The position numbers and the translations under genes are program-made. Of a stretch of 64,000 nucleotides of DNA, positions 56,734 to 64,000 are shown piece by piece. Within the stretch, counting starts at the first letter, position 1. Every line of letters starts with the position of its first letter. The stretch is from Liriodendron chinense (lineage: Eukaryota; Streptophyta; Magnoliopsida; Magnoliales; Magnoliaceae). The notes beneath the pieces are model-generated. The model was not told the DNA's origin. It did no database searches and saw only the letters and a list, made by a program, of their open reading frames with translations. The stretch is from NCBI GenBank assembly GCA_003013855.2, contig ML058552.1, positions 1,054,001-1,118,000 on the forward strand, in the 5' to 3' direction.

Positions 56734-58354
56734 CCTAAATTCAGGGACGTCAGCCGTTCCTTAGCTCGTTAGTCGGCCTAAACAAAGTCTCCAAGGGGGA
56801 GCCACCAACACGGGTGCAAACGGAATTTGTTCCAGCAAAATTTGAAAACCCACTGGACATATTTCCGATCAATCGGATAGTCTTCCGATCCATCGGAAGG
56901 GGTCAGTCCGATCAATCGACCATGTTCTGATCAATCGGAATATCCTCCAGAGAATTCTCTGGACTGAAATCCGATCAATCGGACATGTCTCCGATCAATC
57001 AGACTGGTCTCCGATCAATTGGACCTTCTTCCGATCAATTGGACCTTCTTTCGATCAATTGGAGATTTTGAGGAGATAGAAGCCACCATTGCTAGAGACC
57101 ATCAGAGGCTCTATCCCAAACCCATAGCAAGTCATTCTCCTTGTGTTTTCATCACAAGCTTGGGCCATTCAATGGCATCTTGAGAATGGACTTGTTCCCT
57201 CTTGATTCCTAGGGTTTAGACACCTTGATCATAGTTAAATCCCTTGTCTAAACACTACCTAGGAGTCCATAAAGGTGTATTCCTCTAGGAAACCCATTTT
57301 CTACCATTTGTAGAGGATTCACCATTCCCTAGCACCTTGGGCATCTCCAATGGGCCATCACATGCTAGGTAGCTGATCTTGGAGCTGAAGCCTTGGCAAA
57401 GCGGCGGCGTCAAAGATCGGGGGAGCACAAGGGGAACTGATTCAAGAACGAGAGAGCGAAAAGAAGCAACCCAAAGCGGCACTACAAAGGGGCTCAATCC
57501 GACAAGTAAGGTTGTCTTGTTAGGAGTCCATCCACTCAATTCCCTGTGGGAGTTGAGTGTAGAGTTTGTTTGACAAACTCGAACCAAGGTCGTTAGCCGA
57601 TCCTTGGCCTATTAGTTGGGCCTAAAATCTAGGGTCGTTAGCCGATCCTTGGCCTGTTATTCAGCCTAAATTCAGGGACGTCAGCCGTTCCTTGGCTCGT
57701 TAGTCGACCTAAACAAAGTCTCCAAGGGGGAGCCACCAACACGGGTGCAAACGTGTAGGTTGGGAGGAACCTATAAACTCCTCGGTTGGGTGGATCCGAT
57801 TTAAAACACCTTGGTTGGGAGGAACCAGATTTAAACTCCCCAGTGAATACCGGTGTGCTCAAAGGGGTTGAGTACTTGAACCGGGAGTGGAGTAGACAAG
57901 TAGTCGAACCATTATACATGCTTATGTTTGTGATTGAATTGAGCACATTGATATCTTAGCATTGTAAGTTTAATTGTTTAATTATGAATGCTTGATATGA
58001 ATGTATGCTAGGCACTTGATAGGCACATCCACACTCACAAAATGTACTTTCACTACCTCATGTTCACTTAAGCATTTCTTGATCCATCCTCTATAGTCCA
58101 CATGAGTTGTTTAGACTAGGTTGCTGATTGCACTTATCATTTTCTAATCTTTTGATTGGACCCACTTAAGCTTGGAAGCCGAAGTGTTAATCGCTTACGT
58201 AGTTTAATTTGTTGAATTGTTTAAGTAGGCGAAAAGAGTTTTAAAAAGGTCCTAATCACCCCCTCCTATAGGTTTAGCCATAATTCTAGTTGCTCTTTAA
58301 GCTTCCGCACGTGTATGCATTGGGTGTCGTGTTAGACTACCCGATGCAATTTCA
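56734..58354 (+). repeat. E1 LTR remainder: end of first LTR fused to second LTR
   Basis: 56734-56821 continues the first E1 LTR after F (same as 57665-57753). At 56821-56822 it switches to the start-side of a second LTR (equivalent of 47725), which then runs complete to 58354. TCCGATCAATCGGA palindromes at 56865-57060, some decayed. Confidence 0.82.
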
Positions 58355-58842
58355 CAAAGTGGGCTCCACATGATGGGCAGTGGATATTGAAGGTGAGCCC
58401 CATATGATGGACAATAACATTGATAGTGGGCCCTACTTGATGGATGACCACCATCAAAAGTGGGCCCTACATAATGAATGGTGCACATTAAAGGTCGGGC
58501 CATAGTGATGAATGGCCCATATCCAAGTCAGGGCCATATGATAGACGGTCCACATCAAAGTGGGGCCCACATGATGAATGGTCCACATTAGAGGTTAGCC
58601 CCACATGATGGATGTTGGGACCAAACGGACTTGAGGGATAATTGCTTATTATGTTAGAAACAAAACATGTTTTTCTACTTTTTGGTTGATAAATATGTTA
58701 GTTACCAAACATACTTACAGGCTAAATAAGTAGAAACCCAATTAATTTCTTAGTAGATAAAATATGTTTGGCTAAATCTTGATTTCTTAGTAGAAACCAA
58801 GATAAGATACTTATGGCGTAACTTATGATCCAAACGCCCCAT

Positions 58843-58948
58843 TAACTAGATCAAAAAATGTAAGACCTGAACTCAACCTAATTACTTAACGGGTCCAAAA
58901 GTGAGACCCAGACCTGTTAAAATTAGGTCAGATGTATCGGGTACTGCT
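58843..58948. other. Short unassigned spacer between T2 and G
   Basis: 106 bp, no recognisable feature. G begins abruptly at about 58949. Confidence 0.4.
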
Positions 58949-60196
58949 AGTCCCGAGCAAAACATGCGTGAAACCAATTTCATTCTCCAAACCCAACTCT
59001 CCTTTAGAAACCATTCTTCTATACATCCCAAGCTACACAAGTGTAAGAGTTAGAGAAATTAGGTGATAGAGGTTGAAACCGTAAACTCTCAAAACATAAT
59101 AAGTATCCATATGAAATTTCCGTTGATTGGTGATAAATAGAAGAACTTGAACAAATCCAACCTAGTGTGCATAGTGACAATTGATCTCATGAGTTTCCAG
59201 GATTATCTTCTTCATAGGTTAACTAAACTATAGATTTCAAGGTATATAGAGCAACATCAAGCCAATGACAGGAATTTGCCTTACCGTCCTTCCGACGACT
59301 TTCACACTACGTCCCATTTCCGGCTTTGGTTACCGGTAGACCATCCCCCAGGTGGTAGTAGGTAGCCCTAATCGGAAATTTCTGCCATTTTTCTATCATT
59401 CCCAATTTCATCCTTTCTTTTCCTTTTTCTTTTAAATTAGATAGGATTTTTAAAAATCCATATCTTTCGTTATTTTCCCATGGACAAGGATGGACAAAGT
59501 ACCCCGGCTTGGTTTCTGACACCTTAAATCAAAGTCTAGCTAATCCACAAATCGCATAATCCTTTTAACTCATAAAAATCGTGTAATGTGAACTAGGTGT
59601 AAAAGTATTCAAATTTTCTATCAATCACATAAATAGGGGAATTCACATATAAACCATTATGTTGAGAGAAGTTTAAGACTTACAACATCATACACTTCGT
59701 ATCTCCTCTTCTTATACTCATATCATCTTGAATGCATAGCTGTAAGGTTTTCTAAAAGAGGTTTGAAATTTAGAGAAAGCGAAAATTTTCTACATAATTG
59801 CTCGAGATGTTACAAAAACGCTGGATTCATTCTAATAATCCTACACCCCCCAACAAAATCTTACATTGTCCTCAATGTATAAGATGTGCAATGAGCAAAA
59901 CATGAGAGCAATTCTAAAATAAAAGGGAGTGAGGAGTGATAGTACCTGAGAGAGTGAAAAGTGGAATTCTTCCTCCTTTTAACAAACCTAAGCAAAAGTA
60001 AACAAAAGCAACAAAATCCTAATCCTAACTATTCTATACCTCCATCAGACTAGGAGATCAATTCCAACAACTCGTCCAAAAGCATAAAGTTAAGCAGAAT
60101 CATTAGATGGATCAAAAGGTTTTGCAATAACGTCATCCAATATCCTGCATTACAGTATACATGTGTGTGAGTGATCCAGATAAGCCACTGAAAATT
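58949..60196 (-). other. 3' non-coding part of G and end of the unknown region
   Basis: Reverse complement of F 53700-54970. 60060-60196 would encode the last part of the unknown C-terminal region seen in F (QWLIWITHT...CNAGYWMTLL) but is cut off from the main frame by TGA at 60197-60199, where F has Trp. The internal purine tract is at 59844-59853 (as CCCCCCAAC). Confidence 0.78.
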
Positions 60197-62032
60197 TCAA
60201 AAAATAATTTCAATGGGTTCATTAATGTTTTCACCACATATATAAGAGGAGACAGTATCATATTTGTCAGAAAAAATATGTCTCCATTCAGATTTTCCTG
60301 GGCATTGATTTTGCAAGTATGGATCATCCCAGGGTTGGTAAAGGTCGGTATGCATGATCCATAGAGGTGTGGAAATATGAATTGATTTCTCAGTACAATA
60401 AAGTGTTGTTTCCACATCCTTCTCTTGGCTAACGTTATATGCCGATACCGACTCGAAAGGTGCGACTATATCCCCTATCACATCAACATTCTTATCAAGA
60501 GAATAGGCCACATCTTTTTCTAAGTGATTAGAGTAAAGAGTTGAGAGGGACACATCTTCCACAATAGAATTGATCATGTTTATTTCGTGGACCTCTTCAT
60601 CTTCATCCTCTTGTTGGTTGTCAACATTGAAAGCATTTAACTCAATCGTCATATTACCAAAGGACATTTGTATGACCCCACTCCTACAATTGATGATAGC
60701 GTTCGATGTAGCTAGGAATGGGCGACCAAATATGATAGGAATTTGAGGGCCAGTATTAACCATGGGTTGTGTGTCCAAGACAATGAAGTCCACTGAGTAG
60801 TGGACCTTGTCAACTTGGACAAGCATGTCTTCAATCACCCCTCTCGGAATACGAATCGATCGGTCAGCGAGTTGTAATGTGGTTTTGGTGGGTTTTAATT
60901 CACCTAAACCCAATTGTTCATAGACTGAAAAGGGTATTAAGTTCACACTTGCTCCTAGATCAAGTAAAGCATGCTTCACCTGGTAGTCTCCAATTATGCA
61001 TGATATTGTCGGACTACCAGGATCTTTGTATTTTGTGGGCATCCCGTGATTTATAATGGTGCTTACATTTTCTGTCAAAAATGCCTTCTTTTGCACATGT
61101 ATTTTTCTTTTTATCGTACAAAGATTTTTCAGAAACTTAGCATATGACGGTATTTGTTTAATGGCATCCAACAATGGGATGTTGATCTTCACCTGCTTGA
61201 AAACCTCTAAAATTTCCTGGTTTTTGTCTAAAGGTTTGAGTGAAATCAGCCTTTGGGGAAACGAGGCAACCGGCTTGTATTGCCTTTCTGGTTCTTTCTC
61301 TTGTGGAGTGTTGTTCGGGCTATCATCCTCTTTGGAAATTTCTGGATCCTTAGGCTTTGGGGCCTTCACCGGATTAGATTTATCAATTATTTTTCCACTT
61401 CGCAACGTGGTGATAACTTGAACATGCTCCATATGTTGGGAGGATGAGCTTGCGTCTTGTATCTCAAATTGGGTCCTTGGGTTGGGAAGAGGTTGGGCAG
61501 GAAGTATGCCTTTCTCCCTAACACTGAGGTGAGATTCAACCCTAGCCATTGAGGTTTTCAAGTCATTGATGGCTTGAGTTGTATTTTGATTAAATTTCAA
61601 TTGCTCTTGCATGAACCCATCTATTTTCAGAGAATTAGTCTTGTTATACTCAGCTTGAACCGATACAAATGCACCCAACATCTCCTCTAGTGTAGCTTTT
61701 GGTGTAATGACTAGGGATGGACCTAGTATAGGTTGAGCTTGAGGGATATTGTTTGCATTCGCGATGGGTCCATTCCTCCAACTGAAGTTGGGATGGTTCT
61801 TCCAATTAGCATTAAACGTGTTTGAGTTTGGAGCACCAAATTGTCGTTGATAACTGTTTATGGCATTCGATTGTTCTTGTAAGATGTCTTGAACCGCTGA
61901 GATTATGGGACAATCTTGTGTTATATGTTGATTTCCGGCACAAATTCCACAAACAGTTTCAACGTCATTAGAGTTGATCGTCTCTCCTTTCTTTAATTCC
62001 ATGGCCTCGACTTTTCTTGTTAGGCTAGCCAC
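60197..62032 (-). CDS. Gag C-terminus, protease and unknown C-terminal region of G, 611 open codons
   Basis: Longest open frame in the window; the first listed codon is GTG, so it is the open part of a longer gag-protease frame rather than a true start. Residues 28-41 are an intact zinc knuckle (C28, C31, H36, C41). Residues about 170-260 are the gag linker (TTLRSGKIIDKS). The protease has D358 in D-L-G-A-S and a second motif IIFGRPFLATSNAIINC. Residues about 549-611 match the unknown region of F (STPLWIMHTDLYQPWDD; NQCPGKSEWRHI; CGENIN). This preservation without RT suggests the family amplified in trans until recently. Confidence 0.85.
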   Translation of the reverse strand: MASLTRKVEAMELKKGETINSNDVETVCGICAGNQHITQDCPIISAVQDILQEQSNAINSYQRQFGAPNSNTFNANWKNHPNFSWRNGPIANANNIPQAQPILGPSLVITPKATLEEMLGAFVSVQAEYNKTNSLKIDGFMQEQLKFNQNTTQAINDLKTSMARVESHLSVREKGILPAQPLPNPRTQFEIQDASSSSQHMEHVQVITTLRSGKIIDKSNPVKAPKPKDPEISKEDDSPNNTPQEKEPERQYKPVASFPQRLISLKPLDKNQEILEVFKQVKINIPLLDAIKQIPSYAKFLKNLCTIKRKIHVQKKAFLTENVSTIINHGMPTKYKDPGSPTISCIIGDYQVKHALLDLGASVNLIPFSVYEQLGLGELKPTKTTLQLADRSIRIPRGVIEDMLVQVDKVHYSVDFIVLDTQPMVNTGPQIPIIFGRPFLATSNAIINCRSGVIQMSFGNMTIELNAFNVDNQQEDEDEEVHEINMINSIVEDVSLSTLYSNHLEKDVAYSLDKNVDVIGDIVAPFESVSAYNVSQEKDVETTLYCTEKSIHISTPLWIMHTDLYQPWDDPYLQNQCPGKSEWRHIFSDKYDTVSSYICGENINEPIEIIF

Positions 62033-62949
62033 CCGTGCACTTATGCTATCCTCTTCTGATAGGACATAAATTCCTCATTTTTCCCTTTGTTGGCTAGTCT
62101 TGGAATTTGTTGGTTTAGATGTATCCCAAGACTGTGCATTCTCAGCCAATTCCTCCAAATAGTCCCATGTTTCATCGGCTTCCTTATTCATGAACTCCCC
62201 ATCACACATCATCTCTACAAATTGGCGCATGGGTGAAGTTAGTCCATCATAGAAAAAGCTTATAACCCGCCATAGCCATGATGTGAGCATGCATTTAACA
62301 AGTCCTTAAACCTCTCCCAACATTGGAAGAAGGTCTCATCTTCCTTTTGGGCAAAGTTCATGATAAGGCGCCTCAACATGTTCGTTTTGTGAGTAGGGAA
62401 GAATTTTTTAATGAATTCCCTATGCATATCAGTCCATGCACCAATTGATCTTGGCCTTAATGCATGAAGTCAACCTTTACCTTTATCTTTAAGAGTAAAA
62501 GGAAATAATTTAAGTCTTACCACATCATCAGTAACATTCGCAAAGTGCATGGTGGTTATTACCTCATCAAACTTCTTAAGGTGTTCATAGGCACTTTCAC
62601 TATCTAATCCATGAAATTTTGGGAGGAGTTGGATCACTCCCGGTTTCAAATCTACATTCCCTGCATTTTGTGAAAAGATTATGCATGAGGGAGTGCTCGC
62701 TCTTGCTGGTTGCAAGTAATCACGTAATGTTCTTGGTCGGGGAACATTCTCAACCACATTCTCCCCCGTTTCGGTTTAGTTTTCGCCCAAATTAGGATTG
62801 GTAATTGGATTAGGTTGATTTACAGCCATATTTTCAGACAAAATTGGGAAATTTGGATGTCTCCTAGCACGTGGTTCTCTGTCAATCCCTTCAACTATTC
62901 CCCCTTCACTAATGAGTCGGTTATTGGAATCCCGAGCCCAATGTTGCAT
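62033..62949 (-). pseudogene. gag: gag N-terminal part of G, interrupted
   Basis: Start ATG at 62949-62947 (MQHWARDSNNRL by homology to F). Stops: TAA near 62777 (Gln in F), TGA at about 62469 (Trp in F, GWLHAL), TGA near 62074 (Gly). A frameshift lies near 62290. Open pieces 62470-62757 and 62075-62290 carry the gag core (HGLDSESAYEHLKKFDEV) and MRQFVEMMCDGEF. FFQCWERF is intact, unlike in B and F. Confidence 0.85.
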
Positions 62950-63497
62950 GCAAATCCAAGAAGAATGAAAACAAAAAGAAAGAAGAATTCTTCCTTCCTT
63001 TCTTTACTCTTCTCTAAAACCGAAGCACAAGGTGTCTTGCAATGGCTAGGCCAGAAGCAAGGATAGAGACCTGATTTCTCCTAGTCAATAGGGGTTCAGA
63101 GAACTCCCCACCCACTCTTTGAATCTTTTGAGAAAAGAGCAGAAAAAGAAAAAAGAGGAATAGAGGTGAGAAGAGAAATCTCTGAGCACAAAGTGATCCA
63201 AGACGGCAGAACCGACCAATAGGAATCCAGGTGGCACAAGGCCTACCTTTCAGAGATCCAAAAGGAATCTCCACCCACTCTACAAGAGATGAATATGATA
63301 GGAATGAATAGGAGAAGAAGAAGAGTAAGGTTTAGAAGGATAGAACCTGATTTAGCACTTGAGGTCCTTATGTCTTCTTCAGCTTCCTAGAAATCCCTGA
63401 AAAAGACAACAAATCAAACAAAATAAACTAAGTTAGTACTATTCCTAAAAATCCTAAATAGACACTATTTTCAGAAATTTATGAAAAACCGTCAAAG
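62950..63497 (-). other. 5' leader of G
   Basis: 548 bp, homologous to 50429-50972 of F in reverse; no gene. Confidence 0.7.
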
Positions 63498-63515
63498 TCC
63501 CCGGCAACGGCGCCA
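63498..63515 (-). promoter_or_regulatory. Primer binding site of G (tRNA-Asp)
   Basis: Minus strand TGGCGCCGTTGCCGGGGA, a perfect 18-base match to the complement of the plant tRNA-Asp 3' end. Confidence 0.93.
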
Positions 63516-63521
63516 AAAACT

Positions 63522-64000
63522 TGTTCGCTTCCCCAAGTGTAGGGTTGCGATGTAGTAATAAACTCGGTAAGACCGAGGTCGATCCACAGGGACTTATATA
63601 GGGATTCACAAATACTTCCAATAGTTTCTATTGAGAAGCTAACAACTAAATTTGTAGGATATTGATGTAAGTAACAACTTTGAACTAAATTGAAAGTAAA
63701 CAATTATAAAAAGGCACTAGGGGTTCAAGGATCCACTTGTAGCAATCATTGATGCTCAATTCGTTGTGGTTTCTCACTTTCTCAACTAGAATCGAAATTA
63801 AGATCTATCTAGTCGGATGATAGAGCAGTTAAACCAACAATCTACCATATGTAAGATCAATGTACATGATTCACTCAATGTAAGCTAGGATGAGCATGCT
63901 CAATTGCATAGGTCAATCCCAATTCCAATAGACTAAGTTCATAATCATAACCATCACTAAGGCCTGTCACAAGACAAAGCTAGATCATGACTTAAACTTG
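63522..64000 (-). repeat. 5' LTR of G, partial
   Basis: Inner 479 bp of the LTR (minus-strand end GCGAACA at 63522), matching the ends of the F and D2 LTRs; continues beyond the window. Confidence 0.9.

Larger units (their letters stand above)
47309..58354 (+). mobile_element. E1: Copia-type LTR element reduced to two joined LTRs, split by F
   Basis: Outer ends TGTTAGTGCAC (47309) and GATGCAATTTCA (58354), flanked by CAAAG (47304-47308 and 58355-58359). The first LTR runs 47309-48608 and continues after F at 56734-56821. There it jumps to the equivalent of 47725 in a second LTR copy, which runs to 58354. No primer site or gag remains, so the interior was lost by LTR-LTR recombination at a 2-bp match (CG). 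U3 carries repeated TCCGATCAATCGGA palindromes. Confidence 0.85.
46552..58842. mobile_element. T2: second element of the T1 family, split by E1
   Basis: Own sequence is 46552-47308 and 58360-58842 (about 1240 bp, T1 is 1274). The right end inverted reads TGGGGCGTTTGGATCATAAG, close to T1's ends; the left end is damaged (TAGGGGGGTAACTACTTAT). Both halves contain the CACATGATGGACNNTCCACATCAAAGGTGGGCC tandem repeats seen in T1. E1 lies in the middle, flanked by CAAAG. Non-coding. Confidence 0.55.
58949..64000 (-). mobile_element. Athila-type element G (F family), minus strand, 3' LTR missing
   Basis: Reading down from the window's right edge: 5' LTR (64000-63522, partial), tRNA-Asp primer site, leader, gag, protease with the same unknown C-terminal region as F, and 3' non-coding part. 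It breaks off at about 58949 just before the polypurine tract (CGGGACTAGCA), so the 3' LTR was lost by truncation. No RT or integrase. The coding part is less damaged than F. Confidence 0.88.

Overview
The window is repeat-rich nuclear DNA from a large-genome flowering plant. Evidence for this is a density of LTR retrotransposons of the plant lineages Athila/Tat (Ty3-gypsy) and Copia, a CACTA DNA transposon, and a pasted-in patch of organelle DNA. The recurrent 'GTGGGCCCACATGATGG'-type short repeats, and a dispersed repeat around 36190-36560, resemble repeats I associate with magnoliids; that placement is from memory and unverified. I find no intact host gene, tRNA or rRNA.

Left half (1-31021) is a nest of insertions that can be dated relative to each other by their 5-bp target-site duplications (TSDs). 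At 1-2772 lies the 5' end of an Athila element on the minus strand (A). A short flank leads to a gag-only Copia element C1 (2949-31016, TSD TATAC). C1 was split twice: by a full-length but mutated Athila element B (5181-16740, TSD CCCAC) inside its gag, and by an opposite-strand relative C2 (17865-28309, TSD GATTC) in its 3' non-coding part. C2 in turn received a solo LTR in its 3' LTR (S1, TSD TGTCC) and a Tat-like solo LTR in its 5' LTR (D1, TSD AGAGT); D1 then received an Athila solo LTR (D2, TSD GAACG). The 3' LTR of B contains about 2 kb of scrambled plastid and mitochondrial-looking DNA.

Middle (31022-46551) holds non-coding flank, a 1.27-kb inverted-repeat element filled with GGGCCCAC-rich tandem repeats (T1), a fold-back MITE, and a Tork-like Copia remnant split by an 8.3-kb CACTA element (35802-44136, TSD GGA). 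The CACTA element carries palindromic subterminal repeats, a 172-bp tandem array, a 2.8-kb array of 140-bp telomere-like repeats, an unknown 126-codon ORF and a six-exon Transposase_24-type gene with one nonsense codon. No catalytic TNPD-type transposase is visible. A decayed Athila 3' end and a tRNA-like (SINE-like) box pair follow.

Right part (46552-64000) shows a second element of the T1 family (T2) split by a Copia LTR element E1 (47309-58354, TSD CAAAG). E1 is itself split by an Athila-type element F (48611-56733) that has gag and protease but no reverse transcriptase or integrase. After T2, a truncated minus-strand sister of F (G) runs off the window. F, G and the relic at 44722-45430 share an unrecognised conserved C-terminal region in place of RT-integrase.

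A theme runs across elements: nearly every LTR here, from unrelated lineages, carries clusters of short CCGACC...GGTCGG-type palindromes upstream of its TATA box.
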